From NCBI GenBank assembly GCA_014529385.2, contig CM043960.1:78701832-78765831 (forward strand): a DNA stretch of 64,000 bases, read 5' to 3'. The position numbers and the translations under genes are program-made. This DNA is from Adiantum capillus-veneris (taxonomy: Eukaryota > Streptophyta > Polypodiopsida > Polypodiales > Pteridaceae). The notes under the pieces were generated by a model, which saw nothing but the letters and a program-made list of their open reading frames with translations, ran no database searches and had not been told where the DNA came from. Numbering within the stretch: position 1 is the first letter of the stretch; the number at the start of each line of letters is the position of its first letter. Positions 13,329 through 24,618 of this stretch are shown piece after piece.

Positions 13329-13505
13329 TGTGAGCGGGATGGAAACACACAGAACGCCTCTATAATGACCCGACACACACTCTTGGGAGGATATACACAC
13401 ACACTATGGGGCACCACTCGGCTTACACAACCCACCTGGCCGAGACAGGGAACACGCCTATGGAGTGAGAGGAGAGAGATTACCCATTTACCCACTCCAC
13501 ACAGA

Positions 13506-13542
<37 letters not shown>

Positions 13543-14486
13543 AAAAAACTCAGCTCAAAAGAGGAGAATTTTTTATGTTTAGATACAATTGATCTTGGGC
13601 CAACACCAATGGGGCAAATAGCTCACACAGTATGGGTAAAATATGCCAGATACAATCACAAATTGGAGCAGAAGCTTCGATCATAGGAGAAACTTACACA
13701 GCCAAAACATCAAAAAAATAGTGAGGAATTTGGCAAAATGGACAGTGCCATCGCGTCTGGAACGGCCCAAAACCCCAGTCTACAATGTCAAAGTGCTCAA
13801 ATCCGACCTCGGATGAGCAGTTTATGGCCAAAACAGGCTCCAAAATGAGCAAAAACACAGTTGCGGCTGTGTCTCCTCTTCTCTCCACTCTTTTTCTGGT
13901 ATTATCTCTGTTTTTTCAGTTCACACACTTAGCTTTATTACTTGGGCACCCTTGGCCTTTTAGATGACCTCAAACGGACCCTGAACAGGCCAAAAACTGA
14001 CCTCGCAATGCATAGTTGTCACCGTATTGCATCCATACGCACACCTGGCACTCGACTTTTTTCAATAATGCATCCCGCCACCACGTGAAGTGGCCCCAAA
14101 GTATGGTCCTCATGATGAAATTTTTGCATAATTATCACAAGAAAACATCCAAGTTGTGCTCGTACTTCTCCACGTGCAAGTATTGACCCCGTTTGGCCTC
14201 CTTACGCCACTAGATGCCATCTGACGCACCTGCTTACCTCATGTCGTTTGCCCGCGGATAGCTTCCTCGAGAAGTTTTACGCGCTACCAACTCCTCATTA
14301 TTATAGAAAAAACACACTGGTACTAGTAATAGTGAAAATTGATGCACTATGTACACCCTGTCCTACCTGTACACATGTGGGCCCTACGTAACCACCTGGC
14401 TCTGGAATATGGGCAATTCTTTATTTGATGCACCATGCATGTGTATGTACATATGCACAATCCCTTGATCCAAAAAACTCCTGACA
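13329..14486 (-). repeat. E2 3' LTR (left copy)
   Basis: It is nearly identical to 17939-19092 in most stretches. Shared landmarks include the AC run near 13507-13541, the TCTCCACTCTTTTTCTGG stretch and the end AAAAAACTCCTGACA. On the minus strand the purine-rich CTAGGGGATGGGCAAATT (plus 14488-14505) just before it fits the polypurine tract. Confidence 0.8.
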
Positions 14487-14533
14487 TAATTTGCCCATCC
14501 CCTAGCCTGCTAGATCATTCATGATCAGGTTAG

Positions 14534-14565
14534 GCTGCTGCTGATCATTCATGATCAGCAGCAGC
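14534..14565. repeat. Perfect 14-bp hairpin at the end of the E2 coding region
   Basis: The arms are GCTGCTGCTGATCA and TGATCAGCAGCAGC with loop TTCA. The hairpin lies between the last stop-bounded frame of E2 (ending 14570) and the LTR. It could form in RNA or act in packaging or 3' processing, but nothing proves a function. Confidence 0.7.
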
Positions 14566-14569
14566 AACA

Positions 14570-15540
14570 CTAGTAGATGCTCATTCCACCAGGATCCCGC
14601 ACAAAAACACTTTGCCTTCCCTGCCTCAAAAACTTAATCAAGCTTCCACCTGGTTCCCAAGGAAAACCTCTAGAGATGCCATATATCAAACTTGCATCAA
14701 GAAAACCATCAATTAGTTTAACATAGACCTGCATGTGCAAATATATCTCCTTCTCCATGGCTGAGAGGTCTCCACTGATCATTTGTGTCATCAATTCTTG
14801 CTTCTTTGACAATTCAACCTTGGCTTGCATCAGTTCTTCAATCACTTCAAAGGTCCCTTCACTTTAATCTTCAACCTCATTCGCAGATGAAACTAAACCA
14901 TCCTCCTGGATTCCTTTGTCCATCAAAAGAAATGCAACATCAGCATCCTCATCACTGCTGGTAGTACTATCACTATCCTCGTCAGACACTGTGGAATAGT
15001 CTTCATCAGTAGACTCATCCTCATCTTTATAGAGATCCTCCAATCGTTTCCTTGTGTCCATATTATATAGCTTCTTGGCACGTGTCTTTCCATAGAGGCT
15101 AATCATACCACGTCGCCAATCTTGAACAGCTCCTACTGCACGTAACCATGGTATGCCCAGTATAATAGGATATGCTCCCAACCCCTCTGGCATCACATGA
15201 AAATCAACCACTGCCTTTACATCATATGCGTCCACTTCTAAGAAAGTTTACAACACCCAAACATTTTACTTTTTGATGGTTTGCCAATCTAATCCGGAAG
15301 CCTGACACCCCAGTCACTGTGAGACCCATCTTCTCAACGCATGAGTGTGTTATGACACATATTTGAGCTCCACCATCCACATAACCTTGTCCCAAATTTT
15401 TCCTTCTATGCCACATATCTACTATTGGACAAATGTCTGGTAGCTCATCCATCGCCAACACCTTCACTGAACCTCTCTCTGGCTCTTTCTCCATTGGGTT
15501 AACCATCCTCTTCCATTGTCGATTTAGCTTAGGCACCATC
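14570..15540 (-). pseudogene. E2 aspartic protease and acidic linker, frameshifted
   Basis: Reading from 15539 down, GYVDGGAQICVITHSCVEKM carries D-G-G-A, the form of the aspartic protease active site common in plant Ty3 elements. The next frame (15235-14864) continues with YPIILGIPWLRAVGA, the hydrophobic flap and ILG region, then a Glu/Asp/Ser tract. The frame changes near 15230, so the protein is broken. The last frame (14845-14570) has KVELSKKQELM and LIDGF, matching the E3 linker KLQKMLSNEL and LFIDGY that precedes RT, and then departs from it. The protease would cleave Gag and Gag-Pol. Confidence 0.65.
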
Positions 15541-15869
15541 TCTATAAGCTACCCAAAAGTAACATCTGCCTTCCTGCTTGTCAGATCCTCCTTCAAGTCA
15601 TAGCTTAATTGCCCATCCCCTAGTGGAAAATCTAAAACATGAAACTTGCGACACGAGCCCTCCTTTTCCTCTTGGCCTTGACATCTTTCCCTTCATGGCT
15701 CTTTCCCTTCTTCTTACTAGGACCTGGGGCACTTCTTCCCTCCTTGTCCTCTGTGGTCCTCTTCCCAATAGGCATCACTAATGTATCCTCTAGCTTTGAT
15801 GCCTTCTCCAAGGTGACTACACTTAGCACTTTTGTCTTTCCCTTTTCCTCCTGGGTTAATCCACTGGTT

Positions 15870-16873
15870 CCTTATTCTCCCTTAATTTCGATGCCATAAT
15901 CATTTGACCTAGTTAACACCTGTCTTGGCAATGGATACATGTCTCCACCCATCCTTGGTGGCTTATCACATTGTGGGCTGATGTGTCCCAACTCTCCACA
16001 ATTATAACATGTGGGCGTCTGCCTCCAAAACATACCATTACTTTGTCCACCACCATTCCTAGGTCTCTCTTCACCTCCTGGATGATTTGCAAACCTCCCT
16101 CGACCTCAATTATTTCCCACTTGACCTAGCATGTTTAGGTTGAGATTCTTCATTAAATCTACCACTTGCCTCATGTCTTGCCTTAGCCCATCATCTTGCA
16201 ATGCTGTAGTGACCACTGCTGGCATAACCTGAGGAGTAACAGATACCACTAGTTCATGATGAACCCCTGGCATGCAACCTGGCAAAGAATCCATAGGCTG
16301 AAAGTCAGACCTCATGGGCAAAGACTCCACTCCTAGCTGGCTCATTTTCCTCAGCTTCCACTCTTTGTTCCTTGCTACTTCTAGTGCATCTGCATATGTC
16401 CTAGGCTTATTTAGCTCCACTCTCCAACGTATATTCTCCGAAAGACCAGCCAAGAACCTGTCCTTCTTCATCATGTTAGGCGGGGGTACTTGTGGTGCTA
16501 AGGCCTTGCACATCCTCTCCCATGCCAATGAAAAATTACGTATGTATGCATCTACTGGCTCACCTTCCTTCTGCACCAAACCTTGTACTTCTTGCCACAC
16601 TTTGTTAGGATCTTCTATCTTCACAAACTCCACTTCCAACCCATGCCGTAGATTGTCCCAACTCAACCTTACGAGTGGATCAGCCCCACACAAATCCTCT
16701 TCAAATGCTTTGGACCAAACTCGTGCATCACTCTTCAAACAGATTTGGAGAAGACGTAACATCTATGCCGGATCATGAATCTGGTTGCTAATACAGGCAA
16801 CCTCCATCTTTTCCAAAAATTCTTCCACATCTTCATCACTTCTTCCATGAAACTCCGGATAAGAGAAAGCCAT
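15870..16873 (-). pseudogene. E2 gag with zinc knuckle, one in-frame stop
   Basis: The frame begins MAFSYPEFHGRSDEDVEEF at 16873 and runs to a TAG at 16763-16765, after which it is open to 16106. The core contains RVWSKAFEEDL, KVWQEVQGLV, DAYIRNFSLAWERMC and DRFLAGLSENIRWRV, the pattern of Retrotrans_gag. Past a further stop near 16106, the same strand encodes CYNCGELGHISPQC (about 15990), a complete CX2CX4HX4C knuckle for RNA binding. The TAG replaces what would most simply be a CAG. It is otherwise collinear with plant Ty3 Gag. Confidence 0.7.
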
Positions 16874-17915
16874 GGCTACCCAAGTTACGATGCTTTGAGA
16901 ACCCCTTCGAACACACAGTCAAGAACCCAAAAATTTTGAGTGACTCAATTCCCAGAAACTTCAATAGAGCTTGTCTTTAGATGAGGACAAACACATGCAC
17001 ATCACATGAGTTTTCATAGTTGATCATCGGAATTACAACAGGCAAAGGACATTCCAGGATCTCTCTTAATCTTCTTGGCCCGAACATAAAGACTACGTGC
17101 TGCTGGAAAAAAATCTTCCTGGACACATGAACATTTATCTGGATTCTTTGAGTTAAATGAAAAGGAGTGAATTGAGGTCCATTTTGATCATTCATTAAAG
17201 TCAACTATGCAGCTCCCAAGAAAGCACACCTGTTTTATCCTCTAATTTTGCCAAAATTTCAGCAGCATAACAACTTAAATGGCTCAAAAGACAAAAAAAC
17301 GAGCCATCAGAACTTGAAAAAATTTTGACAGCGTTTCCCCAGAAGTAGAGCAGTAGGAACCCAAAATATAGACTGTTTATGTATGCATAAACTGCCAACA
17401 ATAGAACCCGAGCATCAATTAGGAATCACTAGTACATAGCCTATGGCGAGGTCATGAAAAGGGTGCTCCAACTACCTGTATCACCGAAAGGATCTCCACA
17501 TTTGAGAATCCCCCAGCTCAATAAAACCTCACGCTATCGACCCTCACACGAAGGCTAATGCAAATCGCGTATAGTCAAGTCTTAGAAAATGACTATCTTC
17601 CAGACCAAGTCTCATAAATGGCTGGGACTGCCAAATAAAACCAAGTATGGCTCCACAAAAGCGTACAATGGCAGTTTCCACAAGTAACGTGCAATACCAA
17701 CAGACAATGCGCTCAAACAAGTGCCAAATGATGCATACCCACGGCAACTGCAAGTGACTCCACTGCTAGTATATCACTGTACTCCAGCTACCTGTACTAC
17801 CTGTGTGAATCACCTATACCTGTACCTATCCCTGTAACATGTAACCTGTAGTCTGCAACCTATAATCCCGAATCTCGAAGCTTGAAACTCAAAGCAGAAG
17901 GTCCTCGAAGAAGAT
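16874..17915 (-). other. E2 leader between primer site and gag
   Basis: About 1 kb between the primer-binding site and the gag start. It has short frames only (16977-17204, 17201-17401, 17544-17753, all minus) and none is recognised. A long leader of this kind could hold packaging signals, but this is inference. Confidence 0.5.
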
Positions 17916-17932
17916 CCTCACTGGGGGCACCA
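17916..17932 (-). other. E2 primer-binding site
   Basis: On the minus strand it reads TGGTGCCCCCAGTGAGG, six bases inside the right LTR boundary. It differs at one position from the E3 primer site and fixes the orientation of E2 as minus. The tRNA was not identified. Confidence 0.75.
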
Positions 17933-17938
17933 AAAGAA

Positions 17939-19092
17939 TATGAGACGGATGGAAATACACAGAACGCCTCTATAATGACCCGACACGCACTCTTGGGAGG
18001 ATATACACACACACTATGGGGCACCACTCGGCTTACACAACCCACCTGGCCGAGACAGGGAACACACCTATGGAGTGAGAGGAGAGAGATTACCCATTTA
18101 CCCACTCCACATAGAGACACACACACACACACACACACACCCCCACCCAAAAAAACTCAGCTCAAAAGAGGAGAATTTTTGATGTTTAGATACAATTGAG
18201 CTTGGGCCAACACCAATGGGGCAAATAGCTCACACAGTATGGGTAAAATATGCCAGATACAATCACAAATTGGAGCAGAAGCTTCGATCATAGGAGAAAC
18301 TTACACAGCCAAAACATCAAAAAAATAGTGAGGAATTTGGCAAAATGGACATCGCCATCGCGTCTAGAATGGCCCAAAACCCCAGTCTACAATGTCAAAG
18401 TGCTCAAATCCGACCTCGGATCAGCAGTTTATGGCCAAAACAGGCTCCAAAATGAGCAAAAACACAGTTGCGGCTGTGCCTCCTCTTCTCTCCACTCTTT
18501 TTCTGGTATTATCTCTGTTTTTTCAGTTCACACACTTAGCTTTATTACTTGGGCACCCTTGGCCTTTTAGATGACCTCAAACGGACCCTGAACAGGCCAA
18601 AAACTGACCTCGCAATGCATAGTTGTCACCGTGCTGCATCCATACGCACACCTGGCACTCGACTTTTTTCAATAATGCATCCTGCCACCACATGAAGTGG
18701 CCCCAAAATATGGTCCTCATGATGACCTTTCTGCATAATTATCACAAGAAAACATCCACGTTGTGGCCATACTTCTCCATGTGCAAGTATTGACCCCGTT
18801 CGGCCTCTTGACGCCACTAGATGCCATCTGACGTACCTGCTTACCTCATGTTGTCGGCCCGTGGATAGCTTCCTCGAGAAGTTTTACATGCTACAACTCC
18901 TCATTATTATAGAAAAAACACACTGGTACTAGTAATAGTGAAAATCGATGCACTATGTACACCCTGTCCTACCTGTACACATGTGGGCCCCATGTAACCA
19001 CCTAGCTCTGGAATATGGGCGATTCTTTATTTGATGCACCATGCATGTGTATGTACATATGCACAATCCCTTGCTTGAAAAAACTCCTGACA
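17939..19092 (-). repeat. E2 5' LTR (right copy)
   Basis: It begins TATGAGACGG and ends CTCCTGACA, matching 13329-14486. Both ends are followed or preceded by GCGG from Q's LTR. It contains a short AC run near 18117-18140, shorter than in the other LTR. Confidence 0.8.
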
Positions 19093-19654
19093 GCGGGTCC
19101 ACATTTGTGAAGGCCAAAGCACAAAAAAGCTCTCTCTAGTTTAAAAAAGTCAATCCATAAGCCTTGTATACACAATTAAAATCATAAGCCTAAGGTTGTA
19201 ACTCTTTTAATTTTTGGAATCAAATAAAGAAAAGGGGAAGTTTGAGTGGTCGTGCGATTTGGGAGGTTGAGGGAAGTTGTAACCAACTTTTTCTTTGTCT
19301 TCCCTCTCAGGGTTCAATTCAAACTCTCCTGGTTTGGGCACTCTCTTGCTCTCTCTTGTTTGTGTGCTTTTTTGCAAGATCTATGGAGGAAGAGGGAGAG
19401 AGTGAGGATGATGATGGTTGTCATATCTCTTGTGTGCTCTAGATTAGGAAATTTTCTTTGTGTGTGCATGGCTATAGCTGTTCTTGAGAGAAGAGAGAGA
19501 AGGTGTGTGGTTGTGTGTATTTGCTTCTTGAGGGTTTGAGAGGGAGCATTCTTGCAACTTTTATGGCTATGGGGCACCCCAAAGCATAGACTTTGCTTCC
19601 TTTGAACCCGGTTCTGTGTGTTTCATGAGTGCTTGGAAGGCAACGTTCACACGT

Positions 19655-19970
19655 GCAGATGCACCTCCTAGAGGGAAGTGCTATGTCGGCACGACGAGAA
19701 AGTAGAGAGGAGAGGAGAAAAGAATAATGTAGACACTGGGTGAAATCTCCTTACGTGCAAGAGTGACCATTTCCCTCTTGCACGTATTTGATTTATAGAT
19801 TTCTTGAATGGTCAAAGTGAGTACAAATTGGCGACCGGTCATTAATGGCCAAAGCTCATAAAAGAGTGCCTGAATAGTAAAATGTACATAATATACATGT
19901 CGGTTCGCATAGGCCTAGATTGGTCAAGCCTTTTCCACATGTCAGCTGCAATAAATAGTAGAATATCAAT
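19655..19970. repeat. Repeat P, right copy, second part
   Basis: It resumes repeat P after element Q. It matches 10845-11160, including CACCTCCTAGAG, CATAGGCCTAGATTGGTC and CACATGTCAGCTGCAATAAAT. Confidence 0.75.
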
Positions 19971-20910
19971 TCCATAACAGTTAAGTTGTGTGATTGGCGG
20001 TAAAGAATAAAGCCTAACATGAGCAAGCTCTCAAAGACACCTTAGAATAGTTTGTTTTGCAATTACATGCATGACAATTGTATTTACAATAGTCTCTCTT
20101 GATATTTTTTTTTCATTATTTGAGCATATTGGATGGAACATTTGTGTCACTTGTGAGCAAAAAAGTAAGCGTCCACATTTTTTGCACGGATAGATAGGCA
20201 TGTCGTTTAGTGCCTTCATTTATTTTTGTGTGTATTTTGACAAAGTGGTTTCTTTTCGAGAAAAAAATTTGCAATTTGACATGTTGATTTATTTATGTTT
20301 TCTCTCCATAAGTGCATTAACATATCAAAGTCTTTAGTTGTCCAACAAATGAGTTTACAATGTGAATGCAAACTTTTGAAAGCATAATATATTAAACCCA
20401 TAGTTGACGTATCTATAATTACAAGGCCTTTTTGAAAATGTGCACGTAATTTGCCCACTATTTTTTGTTTTCTTTCTCTAGTTGTAGCATTATGAAGGAT
20501 GACAACAAGGGCTTTTTCAAAATTGTGAGTAAAACTCTTTATAACCTTTATCATTAAGACTCATTGATGTACTACAAGTTTTTTACAAAGAATTGAACCT
20601 TGCAATGCTTTCAGTTGATGAGTCTAGTTGTGATGCAAACAATACTGAGCCAATAGATTCTGTTATGAAATTTGTCGAGTACTTCTCAAATAGGGATAGC
20701 AAAATAGCAATTGTAAATGTGTCGATACTGACACTCATTTGCAATATATTATGGAGTACTAAAAATAGTTGTTGATTGAAAGGATTTGTTTGCATGAATA
20801 CTATGTCAATGTGTGTGTCTATTGGAATACTTAAATTAAGAACATTTTCCATGATTGTGAAAATATTGTGTTTGTGTATGTGTATGCATGATTGTTTTTA
20901 TGTGCTTGCA
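19971..20910 (-). other. Unrecognised region with two minus-strand open frames
   Basis: Frames at 20852-20583 (89 aa) and 20554-20216 (112 aa) follow one another on the minus strand, with a short one at 20219-20031. The 112-aa product is basic and has NATTRERKQKIVGKLRAHF near its start and three scattered Cys later. No family was recognised and no start context argues for translation. They could be pieces of one decayed gene or chance frames. Confidence 0.25.
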
Positions 20911-20913
20911 TAT

Positions 20914-20952
20914 GAGAGAGAGAGAGAGAGAGAGGGAGAGGGGGGGGTCTTC

Positions 20953-21040
<88 letters not shown>

Positions 21041-21106
21041 GTTATGTGTGTAAGGCAAGAAACAAATGCTAAATGCTTAACGCAAGTTGTCGTGACAATT
21101 TTTATC

Positions 21107-21188
<82 letters not shown>

Positions 21189-21210
21189 AGGGAGAGGGAG
21201 AGGGAGAGGA
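20914..21210. repeat. Compound microsatellite GA / TA / TG / GA / GGGAGA
   Basis: In order: (GA) 20914-20934, (TA) 20957-21000, (TG) 21001-21039, then after 70 bases (GA) about 21112-21178 and a GGGAGA hexamer run to about 21210. The TA run changes to TG without a spacer, so one array probably arose from the other by point change and slippage. Confidence 0.95.
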
Positions 21211-21902
21211 AATTGTTTGTTTTTTTCAAGTCATTATAGCATTATTCATGAATCTAGAATAGTGTTTTTTATGTGTGTGTGGCTTTAGATAATAGGGTAG
21301 TCATGTACTTAGAGATGAAGGGAGAAAGACCGAGTGTAATCCTTTGAAACCTCAATTGCAAGTACAAAGATTACAATATTTAAACACACAACCAAGAGTG
21401 TGCACATGCATGTTTTAAACTAGTGAGCATGACAGGAATGTAGGTCCGATTCAAAGATGTAAACCTTCAAATGTAGATAGCTATAGATGATAGGCGGTAA
21501 TCCAAAACACTAAGGTTCAGGCTCATATGCAACTACGTGCCCAGTTGCATTAACCAACATGTGATCTTGCCGCCGGAGTATCTCGTGCCTCAGGAAAGGA
21601 GTCAAGATAAATCTTGTTGAAGCTTCTATCCAATGTAAGTACCAAATCTATTATTGTACCAACAAGCCGGACATCAAAAACTTTGTTGCTTTATTTGTGT
21701 TATGTGCTTCCAACTTTTTAGTTGTGATTATAGTGGTGTTGCTGTTACACAATTGACAACAAGGTCCTCCCCTAGTCCTATACACTCTTGTGGATCTACA
21801 TTTCGCACAATGCTTCTCCACTAACACAATGTCGACACTCACAAACCGTAGAAGAAAAGCTATATAAAAAAAGAAGACTTTTCAATCTCTCCTCTCCAAC
21901 AT
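21211..21902. other. No gene recognised
   Basis: Short frames only. The minus frame 21842-21651 has two CX2C pairs (CAKC and CQLC) but no known zinc-finger context. The sequence lies directly upstream of a Ty3/gypsy protease-RT fragment and may be the decayed gag-protease part of the same element. Confidence 0.35.
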
Positions 21903-22514
21903 GAGGATGTTATCTTAGGGGCACCATGGCTCAACCGCATGGCTGTCAGAATGAAGTTATTTGAAAGGAGAATCTATTTCACCTATAGGGAAAAGAGCAT
22001 GTACATAGATGCTAACGAGTCGGGGAACACCATATCCCTGGTAAATACGCTTGCCTTTTATAAGTCAATGAAAAGCTCTATTTTTGCGTACATGACTTTA
22101 TTAAAATAATCTATAAATGATTTTAATGTTTTCACAAGTAGCAATAAAGAGAATCAAGAGGAATTAGACATGTGTAATTTCCTAAATGGATTCCAAGGTG
22201 TTTTCATTGATGACATCCCTACTGAGCTACCTCCAAAACGAAGGGTTGATGACCATGCAATAGAGGTTCTACTAGGAATATCACCGCCTAATAAACCTCC
22301 TTATTGAGTTTCACAAGCTCAACAAGAGGAGATCATGAGGCAAGTGCATGAATTGGTGGAAAAAGGGATGGTGAGGCCTAGCTCCTCTCTAGTCTGTTCA
22401 CCAGTATTTCTAGTGCAAAAGAAAGATGGCACATATCACATGTGTGTCGACTATAGAGCACTAAATATGATTACTATAAAACAAAAAAAGATTCTCGAGC
22501 TCAATATGGATTAA
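21903..22514 (+). pseudogene. Ty3/gypsy protease-RT fragment
   Basis: One plus frame with three stops reads EDVILGAPWLNRMAV (end of aspartic protease), then a linker with FQGVFIDDIPTELPPKR, then PPNKPPY and [19 protein letters not shown], and [20 protein letters not shown] with ALNMITIK. This is the N-terminal part of Ty3/gypsy reverse transcriptase (fingers, motif with C-V-D-Y-R). The catalytic YxDD part, RNase H and integrase are missing because the sequence joins LINE-derived DNA near 22545. The style differs from E3 and is nearer to chromovirus-type elements, but clade assignment is uncertain. Confidence 0.75.
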
Positions 22515-22554
22515 CGGGATCCATATGAGAGCGAAAGGCTCAATATGGATAAAC

Positions 22555-23115
22555 AGGCCCTCTTTTCACAATCGGATCCAACAACCCCTTGACAAAAGCT
22601 TGGTTAGCCATAAACGTGACTGGGACCTTGAGATCATCCTAGAACTCCCTAAAGAATTTAGTGGTCAAACCATCCCAACTAGTGAACTTCTCCTTGCCAA
22701 GAGCTTGCAATGCAAGCGAGCACTCATCTTCAGAAAAGGCCATCTCAAGACGATTGGCTTCAGGTTGGGGAATTTTCCTATTGACACTCTCGAGAAAGGT
22801 TGCTCTGGCTTCATCCACTTCTTGAGAGCATGTCTCTGGTTGGCCAATGATTTGGCTTAGATGATCAAGCATCATCATAGCCATTTTATCTTGGTCTTGC
22901 GTAGCATTCCCATTCTCATTTGTGAGCAAGTGGACGGAGAACCGACTTTTCTTGATTTTCACGGCCCTAAAGAAGTGTGCTTGATTAGTGGCCTCTGGCT
23001 GAAGGAAGGTCTTCCTGAATATCAATCTTGCCCTCGTGACCTCCTCAAGCTGCTGCTTGGGCACATTGGTTTTAGCTTCGAGCCACCTTTTGTGTTCTTC
23101 TTCGGAGGCCATCCC
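22555..23115 (-). pseudogene. LINE copy 2 pre-RT segment
   Basis: The minus frame 23112-22639 encodes a helical region ending in SWDGLTTKFFREF, the segment of plant L1-type ORF2 between endonuclease and RT (compare the common W-D-G-x-T family motif). It is followed, after a stop, by the start of the RT region as in copy 1, then truncated. No catalytic residues are present. Copy 1 (45403-44846) shows the same protein with few changes. Confidence 0.65.
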
Positions 23116-23667
23116 AATAGTTTTTTTGGAAGTTAGACGAGCAACCTCCTCTTTGAGTTGCTTCCAATGCTCTTCCTGGGCCTAGATAGTCTTTAAATCC
23201 TAATACTACTGGCACTATAAGTAAGCCTCCATTTGTAGTCATGTGGCATGTGTTTGGTGGACCCATGGAAGGCCTCTTTGGGCATGAAAGTTACTTCCTA
23301 CTTAGAGACTTTATATGCCCAAGTATGGCCAAATCCCTTCGACTCTCTCTCTCTGTCTCTCTCTCTCTCTTGTGTGCCAACAATCTCTCTTGCTCTTTGT
23401 GTTGTGCACATTGTTTGTCTGTGTCACTGGGTTTCCACGTCACACTAGCCAAACTCAATTGCTTGGGGAGCGGGAGGGGATCCCTCTCTCCGTCCCCCTT
23501 CTATAATAGTATAGATCCTCTAGGTAGTGAGTGATGTAGGCCCCTGTAGAGTCTTCGTAGAGTTCTCTTCTCTTTTTATGGTTTCAACTTTGGGTTTTGA
23601 CACTTGGAAGTTGCACATAGAGAAATATAACTATTGCAAATAAGTGTGTATGTGTGTTTGGAGTGGT

Positions 23668-23702
23668 GGAGGGGGAGGGGAGGGGAGGGGAGGGGAGGGG
23701 AG

Positions 23703-23793
<91 letters not shown>
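23668..23793. repeat. (GGGGA)n followed by (GA)n
   Basis: About eight GGGGA units run straight into about 44 GA units. LINE copy 1 has TG and GA runs at the same point (45979-46046) without GGGGA, so the pentamer array is specific to this copy. The G tracts could form a G-quadruplex. Confidence 0.95.
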
Positions 23794-23795
<2 letters not shown>

Positions 23796-24618
23796 CTAGG
23801 CTTGAAAACCTATGATTTTCACAGGAAATATCCTAGAAAACATCGTTATATCTGCTGAACCATTACATGCTTTCGTTTCTCATAAATTATCTAGCTTGCT
23901 AAGAGATAGTAAATCAAAGTTTTTGCATTAGCCATGAGATTTTCTTTTCTTTCTATTGAGAACGTTCATTTGTTGGGCATTCATGGAAGTGTTGAGACTA
24001 CGCTTGGGTGTTCTTCAGGAAGTAGGGCTAGGCCCAGTCAAATGTCCATTGGTGAAAGCTACCATGCATGAGGCCTAAAACACATGCGCCCGTGCCCGCA
24101 TGTGCACGCACGCGTGCACACACACACACAATTCCATTTCAATCGAGTAGAAAACAAGCTAGTGCAGATGAAGAGACATTCTTGGATCAAAGAGATTAAT
24201 GTGGATTCCAATCACAAAGCTCAATTGCAAAGCCACATGGGGATTACAAGAAACCAAAGCATGGGATGGATTATTAGGAGCGTTACAGGAGTGATGGATG
24301 ACTAGATGGTGGGCATTTCAATAGCTTGTTGGGAGGAGAAGGTGGTAGATGTGCTTCTACGCAAGAGCACAAAAGGAGTTGCATTGGAGATGTTAGATCG
24401 TTTGAAGTTTGTAATGTCATCCTCAATGTATGCGTTGAAGCCCACAGAAGGGTCCTCAAAATTCACAATGTAGTATGCTTCACACCTTGCATTTAAAAGC
24501 CGAGGACAAGGCAAAAAAACACCTTCAGCTTTGGAAAATCTAAAGAAAGTGAGTTCGCTTATCGGCCAATAGCCTTCCACCAAGAAATATTCATCCTCTC
24601 CTTCTTGTCTCCAACCAA

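Larger units (their letters stand above)
13329..19092 (-). mobile_element. E2: gag-protease LTR element without RT, Tat-like
   Basis: LTRs of about 1.16 kb (13329-14486 and 17939-19092) flank a 3.45-kb interior. The tips are TGTGAG and CTGACA, and GCGG flanks both ends (13325-13328 and 19093-19096). On the minus strand the order is primer site, leader, gag with zinc knuckle, aspartic protease and an acidic linker, then the LTR. The reading frame stops in the linker that in E3 precedes RT, so RT, RNase H and integrase are absent. It is a deletion derivative of the TR-GAG kind and would need proteins in trans. Confidence 0.75.
11576..19649 (+). mobile_element. Q: non-coding LTR retrotransposon, interrupted by E2
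   Basis: Perfect 5-bp duplications CACGT (11571-11575 and 19650-19654) bracket a unit that starts TGATAG and ends GTTCA. Its LTRs begin at 11576 (TGATAGCCTCTAATTT) and 13178 (TGATAGCCTCTGATTT). The right LTR is split by E2 at 13329-19092 and resumes at 19093. An empty site is available in the left copy of repeat P. The interior (about 12010-13177) has no recognisable gag or pol, so the element is non-autonomous. Confidence 0.8.
13178..19649 (+). repeat. Q right LTR, split by E2
   Basis: The LTR consists of 13178-13328 and 19093-19649, about 708 bases without the insert. It ends AACGTTCA before the CACGT duplication. The second part holds GA-rich sequence near 19384-19405 and 19490-19503. Confidence 0.75.
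22545..24617 (-). mobile_element. LINE copy 2, L1-like, 3'-truncated
   Basis: It is collinear with 44890-46830 at high identity by eye. On the minus strand it starts near 24617, next to a minisatellite, and breaks off near 22545 against the Ty3 fragment. It lacks the rest of RT. LINE copies are usually 5'-truncated, so the missing 3' part points to later deletion or rearrangement. The minus frame at 24583-24302 is shared with copy 1 but not identified. Internal simple repeats (CT near 23340-23370, GGGGA/GA at 23668-23793, and AC near 24118) lie at positions that are also repetitive in copy 1. Confidence 0.7.

Noticed and set aside
16314..16778. 154-codon plus-strand frame opposite E2 gag
   Set aside because: Shadow of gag on the other strand.
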